From Zygnema cylindricum (lineage: Eukaryota; Streptophyta; Zygnematophyceae; Zygnematales; Zygnemataceae): a stretch of DNA of 64,000 nt. The position numbers and the translations under genes were made by a program. Below the pieces are notes generated by a model. That model did no database searches. It had not been told where the DNA came from and saw only the letters and a list, made by a program, of their open reading frames with translations. The stretch is taken from positions 403,001 to 467,000 of the forward strand of contig JBBHKE010000953.1 of assembly GCA_037447655.1 (NCBI GenBank), in the 5' to 3' direction. Shown one piece after another: positions 47,047 through 59,513 of the stretch. How positions within the stretch are numbered: position 1 is the stretch's first letter; every line of letters starts with the position of its first letter.

Positions 47047-47917
47047 TGACCCACAAAATGAGCAGCCTATGTAAAGCCTCTAGGATAATATTTGCCCCTT
47101 CTACTTTCCCGCTGAATAAGCGCCGCCCAGGCACACAAATATTCTGACCACTCTCACCCTTGTGAGGACAAGACTCCCCTGAGTCAAACGCAAAAAGAAT
47201 CACTGAATTTGCTCACCCGAGCAGTAAGTTATGGCTGGTCAAAGATGACCTTTATAGTTACAAGCTCTCTTAGAGAGAGAGGTACCTAAATATTACTAAG
47301 TCTCGGTCTGCCTACTCACGACTACCTACTATTAAACCCTAGTCCAATAGGAACACTATAAAGTACAAGAAGGTACAATGGGCGATGTACTTATTGTACA
47401 ACTATTGTACGACAAGGTCTACAAGGTGACACCTGTCATATCGGAAGCCATGGTTCCTCCTCCCATCTTCTCCGGTATCAAATAATGTGGCGCCACGTGG
47501 CACCGCGTGACGCTATATCCGTATGCCGCCGAAAATCTCACTTCGCGTGGCGGCTTTAATGCCGGCCGTCCGATCAAAACATATTTTACACGGTTCAGAT
47601 TCGCGTACATGCAGAAATTGCTCATTTTGGTTAGTCTGCTGTTAATTAGCTGTTTCGTTAATGTTTATATATTTATGAAACCCGTCACGTGTATCGTTTC
47701 GTAACGCCTTAATGGTTAAGGCGTTAGTCTATAAAGGGTCTAGAGGTCACAGGTTCAAATCTAGACCTAGGCATCATTTTATCCAAAATACCCTTATCTG
47801 CAAAAACTGCCACTTTCTAAATATGGCGGCAGCCATGGCGCGCCTTTGATCCTCACTCTCATTCTTTAAAACAAAACTAAAATAGGGAAGTGAACTACTA
47901 ATTACCTCTTTTCAACA
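47027..47917 (-). repeat. 5' LTR of young copia (copy 1)
   Basis: 891 bp, nearly identical to the 3' LTR. On the minus strand it starts TGTTGAAAAG and ends AGAATTTCA. It contains the gag start codon in its last 20 bases and a tRNA-like module at about 47697-47776. The target duplication CATTC follows at 47918-47922. Confidence 0.92.
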
Positions 47918-47974
47918 CATTCCTAAATAAATATAAATCTATGAAACCCTATAACATTTAGCATTGGTCCTAGA

Positions 47975-48056
47975 CTAATAGGATAAAGCTGACCGCTATC
48001 GGCCAACTTGACGAACGGCAGGTACCGCGATCAAATCCTCGGTCCGTCAAGTATCT
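47975..48056 (+). other. tRNA-like module in the 3' LTR of copy 2
   Basis: ACTAATAGGATAAAGC (A-box-like) and GCGATCAAATCC (B-box-like) are followed by GGTCCGTCAAG, which can pair with CTTGAC upstream. The same arrangement recurs in the 5' LTR at about 53335-53405 and in the LTR at 57022-58174. Confidence 0.45.
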
Positions 48057-48251
48057 TTTCAGTAACCTACTAAAAAACAACTGCATGTTGAACTAAGGGA
48101 GCCATGGCTCAACCACTCTCTCTATCCTTCAGTGACTACAACAAGTATGGTGGCTAGAGAGAGGAGGTGGAGGCAGGCTGCCCTTTTCTTTCCTTTTTAT
48201 ACTGATATATTTAGACCTAGAAAATACTTTATAATTCTAGTAATTTTAACA

Positions 48252-51200
48252 CTCCCCTTATTTTATAGTCTAACTTTAACTTCAGTTTAGTCCACATTTT
48301 TCTCTGCAATATTTTAATTTGGGAGAAGGCACTAGTTTTGTCATCATATCAGCCACCGTTTTCTCATCATATCAGTATACAAGATTCACAATCTTATTCT
48401 GAACTTTTTCTCTCACAAAACTCAATCTTATGTCCATATGCTTAGCCTTGAAATGATGTTTTGGATTAGCTTCAATTGCAATGGCAGCTTGATTATCACA
48501 AAATACTTCATGCACTCCCTCATTCATTTACCCCAATTCTTGCAACAAGGACTTGACCCACATCAATTCTTTCACAAGAGAGAAAGAGGCCATATACTGA
48601 GCCTCCATAGTAGACTGAGCAACCACCTTTTGTTGCTCATTGCTACAAGAACAAGCACCTTCCCCCACACACATCACATACCCAGAAGTGCATTTTCTCA
48701 TAGGTGCATCCCCATAACAGGCATCACTCCATGTAGTGATATCAGTGTGCTCCCCTCCCAAATGCAACCATAACTCTCTGATTCCTACTAGAAATCTAAT
48801 GACTCTCTGGGCTGCCTCCCAGTCTCTTTTCATAGGATCATTAAGACTCCTAGTGAGTACTCCAACTGCTATTGCTATGTTCGCCCTGGTACAATTCATG
48901 AAGTATATTAGACTTCCTACGACCTGCCTGTAAGACATAGACTTCATAAACTCTCTCTCTTCTAGACTTATTTGATCATCTAGGATTATCACTCCTCCCT
49001 CTACACTCCCATCACTTACATTCTTGAAGTCCATTGGAGTGGTACAACTGTTTGCTTTTTCCATCTAGAATTTCTCAAACATATTACCTATTGCTTCTTT
49101 CTGAGTAAGTTTGATAATCATTTTCCCCGTATCTCTCTCCATTTGAATTTATAAAACATAACTTGCCTCCCTTTAATCCTTCATGTCAAATATGCTTCTA
49201 AGATCTTTCTTTAATTTATTGATCTTTTCCAAAGACTTACTTAACACTAGCAGGTCATCCACATAAATTGCAATAAGAATCACACCATTCTTATCTTCAC
49301 ACATATAGATAGAATGGTCAGTGTTGATCTGGATATATCCCAGACCATTGAGAAACTCATATAGTTTCTTATTTCCCTGTCGGGGAGCCTGCTTCAGTCC
49401 ATATAAGGACATTATGAGCCTTCAGACTTTGCTCTCTTCCCCATTCTCCACAAATCCCTCTTGTTGTCGCATGAAGATTTCTTGCTCTAACTCACCATTG
49501 AGAAATGCGGTCTTAATATTCATCTGATGAATTTCCATGTCTTCCGTTGTTGCTAGACTGAGGAGAATCCTTACTGATGGGAACCGAACAACTGGAGCAA
49601 ACGTCTCCTTATAGTCAATCCCCTCTTTTTGGGTGAACCCCAAACGATCTTTATATCTTTCAATAGTATTATGTGGGTTTAGTTCAAGTTTAAATACCCA
49701 TTTAGAGCCAATAGGTTTTTCTGTCTGGAGGACAATCCGCCAGTTCCCAAGTATATGCTCCCATGATGGAAGCCATCTCATCATTTACGGTTCTAATCCA
49801 TATGTCTTTTTTCTGAGCTGTTCACTGCCTCCAAGTATGACTGAGGTTGATCAGGATGAGATAGCTTAGTTACCTTATGAGCAACCTATTTCTCTTGTAT
49901 CTTTTTGTTGCTCCCTCTCCCTCCCTTGAACTCTGAAGCTGGAATGGAAGGTTGTATCGGGTTTCTCCTTACTGTCTCATCGGCTCCCCTATTCCTGGAA
50001 GCCGGTTCCATTTCCTCCTCTTCTGTCTCCTCGAAGTCTATAAGAATATGTGAGGTGTCCGATAGAAATATGTGAGGTGTCCGGTAGATATCATGTATCT
50101 TAGATCTCCCTTGAATCTGCAATCACTGTTTCACTCATGTCCTTTTCGGGAAAGACAGGACTCTCCTCCCTTTGAGAATCAAAATGGATTTTTATCTTCT
50201 TGGTATATTTGAAGGGGTCAAATGACTTCCCTTCATCCATGACAACTAGGTGTTTGACCACAATAATATCTTGCTTTGCTAAGTCATAGACTCTATATCC
50301 CTTGACATCCTCATGATATCCTACAAAGTATCTAGGTTTGCCCTTAGCATCTAGTTTTCAGTTTTTCTTATCCGTATCAAGATTGTCAACTTGGCTACCG
50401 AATACTTTAAGGTGTGAGATATCTGGTTTCCTTCCAACCCATCTCTCATAATTTGTCATTCCCTTTACGGTTGAGGTAAGAACTCTATTCATAATGTAGT
50501 TGGCACAGGTCATGGCTTCTGCCCAAAATCTCTTTCCTATTTTCTTGTCAGCCAACATACTACATACACTATCTCCTAGTGTTCGGTTCAATCTTTCAGC
50601 TACCCCATTTTGTTCCGGGTTATATGGTACAGTTTTTTGGTGTTGAACTCCCTCATCTCTCAAGTATTTCTCAAACTGGTTAGAGGTATATTCTCCCCCA
50701 TTATCACTCATTATGCTCTTAATGGGGGTTCCATGCAACTTCTCACTCCAGGCTTTATATTCTTTGAAGTAAGTTGGTGTTTCAGAATTTGTTTTTAGGA
50801 AGTAGACTATAAAGTACCTACACCAGTCATCGGTTATTGTTAACATAAACCTCTTCTCTCCAATTGAAGGAACTCTTGTATGTCCCGTGATATCTGTGTG
50901 GACTAGATCTATTACCTTTTCCCCTTATATGTGGCGGCTTTGGGAAAAAGAAGTCTGTGAGCTTTTCCTTGAGAACATCCACTATAATCATCCACCATTT
51001 CATCATCACAAAACTGAATGCCTTCTACTACACCAAGCTTCTTCATTTCCCTCAACCTATCAAAATGCACATGCCCTAACCGCTTATGCAAAATCATCAA
51101 TTTTGGAACACTAACATAATAAACATTCTTCTTTTCATTACTCAGGTTAAGCCTAAACATGCTTTGGCTACCCTTATCTTGTGTGAAGTAGACTTCATCC

Positions 51201-52599
51201 CCATACTTAGCTTTGAAGACTCCCTTTCTAGTAAAGGTATCAAACTCTTTGTCATCTAACACAGATGTAGAGAGAAGCTTTTTACTCACCTGAAGAATGT
51301 AGAGTACATATGAGAAGGTGAGTATACCACTAAGACTTTCACATCTAACAATCCCACTAGATTTGTTGTAACCACTCTCCCATCCCCATACTCTTTCTCT
51401 ACAGTAGGGATCTTTCTTTGCTTGGTGAAGAGTTGCTTATCACGACACATATGCATGGATGCACCTGAGTCCATGATCCATCCTTCGTGTGGAGCTTCCC
51501 GAATTGCTCCAAAGGCACATTTCTGTCTTTGAGGGATCTCCTTCTCCTCCAAACTCTTGTCAAGAAGAAGCTCCCCATCCTTCTTCTCAGATGACTCATC
51601 CTCGGTTTCTCCTTTCACTATTGTGACCACAATTGCCTTCTTTTTCCCTCCAGAGTCTTAGCTGCGACAGCTTGACACAATGTGCTATGAAGTGTTTCGA
51701 CTTTTTGCAAAAATGACAAATACCCTTTCGAGGCCTTTGTCCTCCAAACTGATATCTTTCCCCTTTGTACGGTTTCTTCGGGTCCTTCCCCCATCGGTCC
51801 CCTCCTGCAGCTAGAGCTATAATGCTCTTCCTTCCCATCCCAATCTCAATTGTGTTCTCTTGCACAAGTATCATCCGGAACAGTGTGTTCCACTTCCATG
51901 AACTGTCAGTCATTTCCTGTAGTCGTTACACTATGTTTTTACACTCGTCGGGTAACTTAATGATGAGAGTGTTAACTTTCATCTTCAGTGTACCTATCCA
52001 CCCGACACTCTCCATCTCCATATACAAACAAGAGAGATCATTACAATAGTCTAACATCTTTCCCCCTTTGTAAGTATAATTCCCCAACTTTTGTTCGGCC
52101 AACTGGAGCTTATGAATAGTACCAGCTCTATAGATATCCACAAAACTCACCCACAACTCCTCGGCCTTGTAAATATAAAAATGGGGGGTTAACAAAGCCT
52201 GAGTGATGTGTCTTAGAATGAAGTTTTGGCAGCCATGTTGATGTTTTCCCACGTTTGGGTGTCGTTCTCCGCGGTCTTCACGGTCGCCGCTTCGGGTGTC
52301 GTGGTAATAGGAGCAATTGGAGTAAGAGGCGTCGTCTTCTCCTTCCCTTTTTCGGACACACTGCAATCCCCTTCATCTGCTTCCTCCGCTGCAGCAAAGG
52401 TTGCTGCAACAAACCTTATTCCACCAAACCCTGGTGGAGTTCCTTGAGGTGGACGTTTTACTTGTCCAATAAAAATACCCCAGTATCGTTTTTTGCTAAA
52501 AGCCCCTATCATCATGGCTTCCTAATAGATGAACCCAGATCCATTGAAGGTGGGCACCCTAGGGGGTGGGCCTATAACGTGCAATTCAATGTCCTCCAT
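48252..52599 (-). pseudogene. Disrupted copia gag-pol (copy 2)
   Basis: Same domain order as copy 1 but broken by several stops and frameshifts. From the 5' side: gag start at 52599 (inside the LTR) with a Trp codon turned to TAG near 52525; zinc knuckle CHFCKKSKHFIAHC at about 51700; protease WIMDSGASMHMC at about 51480; integrase MSDNGGEYTS and NGVAERLNRTL at about 50600-50700; RT SLYGLKQAPRQ and IYVDDLLVL at about 49250-49400; RNase H WSDACYGDAPM at about 48730. Stops include TGA at a Cys position (about 49428) and TAA twice near 49155-49175. A TAG lies between integrase and RT near 49889, at the same site as the TAA of copy 1. Many changes are C-to-T type, as expected for methylated, silenced DNA. 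Confidence 0.88.
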
Positions 52600-53600
52600 T
52601 GGACTACAGAATTCAGGAAGCCTCTAGATAGCTTTTAACTAACCCACTTCAAGCCACAACAACTGCTGCCCAAGAGGTCAAACTGGCAGCTTGACTGCGC
52701 CCCTGTGGAGCCTGGATTCCCTTGAGTCCGTAGCAAATAGAATCACTGAAAACGGCCAACCAGCCGATAAGTTATGGGGTGGCAAAGATGCCTATTTTAT
52801 TATAACCATCAAGGGGAGAGGTGACTGTATTTCCAAAAACAGAAAGTCTTGATTCTCTCTAATAACTCCTATCTACTGAATTACAGACCAATCATATTAA
52901 TGTACCGTACCAAAAAGTACTACTACCGGTGTACCTTTTGTACGACCAATGTACGACAAGGCTATTACGTAGATGCGTGCCCACTTTTTACTTGTTTGTA
53001 GGTTCCTCAGAATTCCCGCGACCAAATGTGATCTCTCCACGTGGCGCCAGGTCATGCCATGTCACAAAAAACAAAAGTAACCACTTTGGGATTTCGGCGA
53101 TGATGTGCGCCGTTGGATAATAACCAAAATGAAATCTCAGCCATTATAAATACTTGCGTGATATTTGTTTCCCTTTCAAAACAAAATGTGCAGTATCGTT
53201 TCAAAACCGTACCGTACTCCATACTTTAGAAAAATTGTATCTATGCATGTCGTATATTGTTTCAGTTAAATGAATTAGTTCATTCCTAAATAAATAATTA
53301 TCTATCAAACCCTATAGCATTTAGCATTGGTCCAAGACTAATAGGATAAAGCTGATCGCTACCGACCAAGGTACCATGATCAAATCCGCGGTCGTCAAGT
53401 ATCTTTTCAGTAACCTACTAAAAAACAATTGCCTGTTAAACTAAGGCAGCCATGGTTCAACCACTCTCTATATCCTTCATTGACTACAACAAGTACGGTG
53501 GCTAGAGAGAGGAGGTGGAGGCAAGTTGCCCTTTTCTTTTCCTTTTTATACTGATATATTTTGACCTAGAAAATACTTTATAAATCTAGTAATTTCAACA
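52580..53600 (-). repeat. 5' LTR of copy 2
   Basis: 1021 bp from TGCAATTCAATG to AATTTCAACA. It matches the split 3' LTR, including the uninterrupted insertion site TTCATTCCTAAATAAA at about 53278-53293, which shows the sequence before copy 1 inserted. Confidence 0.85.
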
Positions 53601-54129
53601 TACGACATATATCATTGCCGCGATCGCGGAATGGTCAATTTTGCGTTTATGGACGTGGCATGATTTGGCGCCACGTGAAGGGATAACCTTTGGTCGCAGG
53701 AATTCCGGAGAATATACGGACGAGTGGAAAGATGACACGCGTCCACTCAGTGGCCTTTTCGTACAGATGACGTACAGAAAGGACGTCGGCCGTAGTACCT
53801 TTGTGTACTTTACAGTCGTGTGATTGGTTCGTACTTTAGTAGATAAGGGTTGTGAGAGGGGTTTAGGACTTAGGAAAACTCGGTAGGTAGCCACCTCTCT
53901 CTTAGAGAGCTTTGTATAAAATTGGCATTTTTGCCGGCATATAACATATCGGCTAGTTGGCCGTTTTAGTGATTCTTTTTGCTATGGACTCAGGGGAGTC
54001 CAGGCAGCACAAAGGTGTATCTGACTGTGAGTTTCTCTTCTTGGGCAGCAGTGGTTGTGGCTTGAAGTGGGTTAGTTAAAAACTATCTAGAGGCTTTCTC
54101 AATTTTGTAGTCCAATGGTGACATGAATG

Positions 54130-54424
54130 CCGAACCGGTTGCTATTCGTGTGATTGTCTCCTTCTCCTTTCCTTTGTCCACCACCTCTCCTTCCTTTGTC
54201 TCCTCCGTTGAAGATGAATCTGCATATGTAGTGAATCAAAGTCCTGTAAACCCAGGAGGTATCCCAAGACTGGATGGACGCCTCACCCATCCACTCACTA
54301 TTCCCCAAAACCGTTTCTCACATAGAGCTCCTCTCATCATACTTTCCCAGTATATCAAGCCAACTCCATTAAATATGGGAACCCTAGATGGTGGTCCCAT
54401 AACGTGAAACTCTGAGACCTCCAT
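54130..54424 (-). pseudogene. 5' gag fragment of a third copia (copy 3)
   Basis: Reads FHVMGPPSRVPIFNG, LIYWESMMRGALCEKRFWG and IPPGFTG, matching the gag start of copy 1. The start codon at 54424 again lies inside the LTR (54406-55436). The primer site is CGTTATGGGACCACC. The fragment is cut off at about 54130 by the outer LTR. Confidence 0.8.
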
Positions 54425-55436
54425 AGGACCTCAAAGTAGGCAGCTCACACGGAGCCTCTAGGATAACCCTGACCCCTTTGTGTTTCAGCAAGAATAACTG
54501 CCACCCTGGCATACAAAAACTCTGACCACCTTCACCCCTATAAAGGCAAGACTCCCCTGAGTCTATAGCAAAAAGAATCCCTGAATTTGCTCCCCTGAGC
54601 AGTAAGTTATGAAGGGTCAAAGTTGACCTTTTGTACAAGAGCTCTCTGGGAGAGAGGGTTTAATCTATCAAAAGTTTCTAAGTCCTATCTCTCTCTAAAA
54701 CTCTATCTACTGAAGTACGGCACCAATCATAAGAGTGTATCGTACATAAAGGTACATGTGCCGATGTACTTTGTGTACGGCCATTGTACAACATGGCCAA
54801 CAAGTCGACACATGTCATTTTTGGATTCGTTCCCGAAATCCCCAAAGATGCCGAAATCCAATGTGATGTGCCACGTGGCAATTGATGTGACGTCGACCAT
54901 AAACCGCCGAAAACTCATTCCGCGATCTCGGCATGCTTCGTGGCCGTCCGATGAAGTCGGATTACAATCGTGGCCGTCATAAATACTTGCGCACTATTTG
55001 TTTCGCCTTCGAAACAAAATGCGCGGTATCCGTTTCGGATGTTCCGTGGCTGTACATTACAACTGTATCTATGTCTAAATATTCCGTTGAATGAAAATAG
55101 GCTACGTGTTAACATCTAAATAATTACGAAACCCTATATGTCCAACCATGATGCCAGACTAACTGGCTAAGGCTACCGGCTATGTTGACAGACGGTAGGT
55201 ACCATGTTCAAATCCAGGGTCCGTCAATTTCTATTTTGGTAAATCTACCAAAATATACAACACGTAATTCTATCTCTAATCAACATAGGCAGCCATGGCT
55301 CTAGCTCCCTCTTCAACATTCAGTGACTACGACAAGTGTGGGAGCTGAAGAGAGAAGTTAGAGGCAGAATGCTTCGGCTTCTTTTTTTGCATTTTGCAAA
55401 ACCTAGAAAATACTAAAATAACCTTTTATTTCTACA
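54406..55436 (-). repeat. Type-B LTR with internal sequence on both sides
   Basis: 1031 bp, TGAAACTCTGAG...TTTCTACA. The left neighbour is a primer site plus gag start (5' LTR role); the right neighbour is a polypurine tract plus pol 3' end (3' LTR role). It contains a tRNA-like module at about 55160-55235 with a good B box (GTTCAAATCC). Confidence 0.85.
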
Positions 55437-55449
55437 CTCCCCTTATTTT

Positions 55450-55660
55450 CTAGTCACTCTTTAATTTAAGACCACACTTCTTCCGGCATAAAATTAGTTT
55501 AGGGGAAGGAACAGGTTTGGTCATCATATCAGCTACCATTTCACTATCTGGTTTATACTCCAAACTGATTATCTTGTTTTCTACTTTCTCCCTAACAAAG
55601 CTAAGCCTAATGTACATGTGTTTGGCTTTAAAGTGATGTTTAGGATTGGCAGAAATGTTC
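55450..55660 (-). pseudogene. 3' end fragment of copia pol (RNase H tail)
   Basis: Encodes NPKHHFKAKHMYIRLSFVRE, then a run ending MMTKPVPSPKLILC and KKCGLKLKSD with a TAG stop, matching the pol C-terminus of copy 1. It is followed by the polypurine tract and the LTR at 55436. The upstream part is lost at about 55660, where a short LTR-end remnant (TTCTGTAGTCCAATG) begins. Confidence 0.85.
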
Positions 55661-55964
55661 CGAATTCTGTAGTCCAATGAAGGACACGAAATTGCTAAAA
55701 ACATAATCTACATTAGTATATAGAATACTTCACTTCACGTGAGCTACACTGTGAGAGCACATGTTGGCATTTAACTTAGCCGCAACATTAGAATCTAATC
55801 ACGAAGCGTTAGACGCAAATTAAAGGACAACGTGATACGGATAAATTAACTTCCACGAAACGAAATAAACTTCGTACATGATAACAAAACGGACCCGCAT
55901 ATTAATATCGATGAAATTAAATAATAAGTACACGCATCGTCACGCGTGACCAAATAAAGCCAGA

Positions 55965-56165
55965 AAGTACTTGAGCGCAGCAAGTTATTTTACATGTGGT
56001 TGCCGCACTTTTGTTACAAAAAACCTTGGCCGGCCGTGTAATCTACTGTTTCTTTATGATGGTCGACGTTCGCAAGCGTGACACTTTTTTAACCGGTTGT
56101 TACAACATTTTCGCATTTCAAAGCCGTTCTACTGATTGACCGTCAAATCTAAATTCAATGTAGAA
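55965..56165. repeat. Unknown repeat, right member of an inverted pair
   Basis: On the reverse strand it shares GACGGTCAATCAGT, ACAACCGGTTAAAAAAGTGTC and GCGGCAACCACATGTAAA with 40255-40460. It flanks the copia cluster on the other side. Confidence 0.75.
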
Positions 56166-56177
56166 TTTAATATATTT

Positions 56178-57021
56178 TGTAGTATTTTTTAGGTGTAAAA
56201 TTTATTGCTGAAATGAAGCCGGGGCAGTCTGCCTCTAACTCCTCTCTTCAACTCCCACACTTGTCGCAGTCACTAAAGGTTGAAAAGGAAGATAGAACCA
56301 TGGATGCTTGTGCTATCCAGAGAGAGACATGTAATTGTTTTAGTAGATTTACTAAAAGGATGCTTGACACACCCAGGATTTGATCCTGGTACCTACCACC
56401 TTTGAAGCTAGCCAGTAGCGGTTAGCGGTATTCTACAATTCTAGGATCGGTCTTGAGACATGTAGGGTTTGACAAATATTTAAACTGTTACGCGTGAACA
56501 AATTCATTTAAATAAAACTATAGACGTCGCGCATGGATACAGTCCTGTAAAATACGGAGTACAGTATGATTACGAAATAGATACCGCACATTTTATTTCG
56601 ACAACGAAAAAAATATCGCCCAACGATTTATGACGTCTACGATTAAAATCCGGTTTTGATCGGACAGCCACGAAGGATGCCGAAATCGCGAAATATGATT
56701 TTGGCGGTTTTTGGTCACTGCTACATCAATTGACACGTGGCACGACCACATTGGATTACGACGTCTCCAGAGATTGCAGGAACGAATCCAAATTTAACAT
56801 GTGTCGAATGGTTGGCCATGTTGTACAATGGCCGTATAGAAAGTACACCAACACTTGTACATTTCTGTACGACACAATATTTTGATTGGTGCCGTACTTT
56901 AGTAGATAGAGTTTTAGAGAGAGATAGGACTTAGAAAATTTGGTAGATAGGACCCTCTCTCCAAGAGAGCTTCTATACAAAAGGTCAACTTTGACCCTCC
57001 ATAACTTACTGCTCAAGGGAG
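56178..57021 (+). mobile_element. Truncated type-B LTR, plus-oriented
   Basis: Begins TGTAGTATTTTTTAGG and runs through a reverse tRNA-like module (about 56365-56445; GGATTTGATCC) to ACTGCTCAAGGGAG. It is then cut by the LTR at 57022. The last ~150 bp of a full copy are missing. Confidence 0.7.
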
Positions 57022-58174
<1,153 letters not shown>

Positions 58175-58177
58175 AAA

Positions 58178-59460
58178 ATGAAACCCCAATTCACTCAGAT
58201 AGCGAGGACAGTTGTCCACATGCCATCGTTGGCTAGCCGAATCCTCTGGGATTCTACCGTCCAAGAACGGGCAGCTGCTTTCGATAAGGGCTCGCTTGAT
58301 CAAAATGGAGACGGTAAATTACAAAATTCCCGATTTCCACTTTCGTTCGAAAAAGAATCTCTCTCTCGTCTACCAGACACGACTTCCTCTATTGTTGCTG
58401 AATCTCTCACCATTCTTGATAACACCATACAAGATGCGCATTGAGTCAAAGAACGGCTCAACATCCTTTCACATATAATGGATGACGTTAAAACCTCTCC
58501 GCTTGTTAATGAGGTTCCCAAAGCCAATCTTCTAGTTAATGAAGTCGCTACAGCAGCCGCTTTGAAAGCCTTGCAGCTAAACCGTGGTCTTTGGGTTATT
58601 CAGCCGGTTTTCGCAGATGAGCACCGTAACCTCGACCCTTATATCACTATTCTGGACAACTCTCAAATGTCCTTCTCCGTTAATGGTGTTGCTCCTTCTC
58701 TACCTCTCATGGACACCGAAGCCAAACCATTGATCCTCGGATCCGGATTTGCACTCAAGCTTTGTCTGACCACAAACAAGCTCTAAGCCACGGCTTCTCC
58801 GCTTCTCACTTCAGCTGGTACCAAGGAGCCGATGTTGGGAATCACCAAAGACCCGCTTGTCTTACGGTTTCAAAACGGAACCGAAGGTGAGTCCGTGGAA
58901 ATTTTTGTCCAGGCATTGGTCACAAAATGCAACGATTACGAATGCTTACTGGGACGGGATGTTATCTTTTGAATCGGTAGTGGAGTAGATATGCATGATC
59001 AAACCTTCTCTTATCGTCCATCTAACTTTCCTGGACGTAAAATGTGCCTTCCAGTTGTCTTTGACCGCAAACCATTGCCCACTATGGCATATTTAGCTTC
59101 CGCTCTTCTTGCATTTCCTGTATCGACGTTAGGGAAGACATTTGCGACTCTCGTTTCCTAGAAAAAAAGCTCTTATCAGACAACCCATCATTGCCAAAAA
59201 AAATTCAGTGAGCGCGGTCTTTTCTTTGCCTCGCGTCATCTCTTGGATACTTTCGTCCCCAATGTCTCTCCACACATTCTACTTGTGGCTGACATTAATA
59301 CTAAAGAGATTTTTATTTTGTAGAAGGTGTATACATGTACGAGTGGTGATTTGAGGTTCCACATAGAGTGCTTCGCTCCTCTATTATCTATCAACCAAGT
59401 TGACCATTGTTGCAACCATGGCTGTCCCAAGCTCACGGTTGTGTTGGCCAACTCATTTAC
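58178..59460 (+). pseudogene. Decayed gag-protease part of an LTR retroelement
   Basis: One frame continues through a few stops (TGA near 58442, TAA near 58784, TGA near 58970) and reads LMDTEAKPLILGSGFALKL (a retropepsin D-T/S-G-like motif with E for G), TEGESVEIFVQALVT, and ECLLGRDVIF...IGSGVDMHDQTFSYRP. This resembles the aspartic-protease region of retroelements found in algae and plants. The RT part is absent. It may belong with the LTR-like repeat beginning at 59514. Confidence 0.55.
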
Positions 59461-59513
59461 ATTTTAAGGAGCTGGGGGGGGGGGATTATTGGGCCCATCT
59501 CACTTTAGGGGAG

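Larger units (their letters stand above)
41706..47917 (-). mobile_element. Young Ty1/copia retrotransposon (copy 1), nearly intact
   Basis: Complete element with 891-bp LTRs, perfect 5-bp target duplication CATTC (41701-41705 and 47918-47922), a polypurine tract, and gag-protease-integrase-RT-RNase H order, which defines copia. Only one in-frame stop interrupts some 1,470 codons. It is inserted in the 3' LTR of copy 2. Near-identical LTRs indicate a recent insertion. Confidence 0.93.
40999..53600 (-). mobile_element. Older, broken Ty1/copia element (copy 2), interrupted by copy 1
   Basis: The 5' LTR is 52580-53600 (TGCAATTCAATG...TTTCAACA). The 3' LTR is 40999-41705 plus 47923-48251, split by copy 1. 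The polypurine tract (reverse of CTCCCCTTATTTT) lies next to the 3' LTR at about 48252. The target duplication has decayed (GACGG against TACGA). The internal region (48252-52579) holds a disrupted gag-pol. Confidence 0.8.
40522..54129 (+). mobile_element. LTR split by nested insertions (outermost layer)
   Basis: The left part (40522-40998) and right part (53601 to about 54129) together form one plus-oriented copia-group LTR, starting TGTTGAAAT and ending near TAGTCCAATGG. Joining the parts restores continuity with other family LTRs once a 5-bp duplication is removed. The older copia element (40999-53600) is inserted in it. The left part holds a reverse-strand tRNA-like module at about 40735-40805. 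The exact right end is decayed. Confidence 0.65.

Noticed and set aside
41706-47917. Gypsy or endogenous-retrovirus assignment
   Set aside because: Integrase precedes RT, and the protease and RT motifs are copia type; there is no envelope frame.
42610-53600. Alternative genetic code with TAA/TAG read as Gln, suggested by the shared copia stop and by a TAG at a Gln position in copy 2 (near 49080)
   Set aside because: Other in-frame stops in copy 2 replace Trp, Leu, Gly and Cys, and TAG is the normal stop at the pol end of copy 1 and of the 55450 fragment. The host exons use CAA/CAG freely with no internal TAA/TAG.
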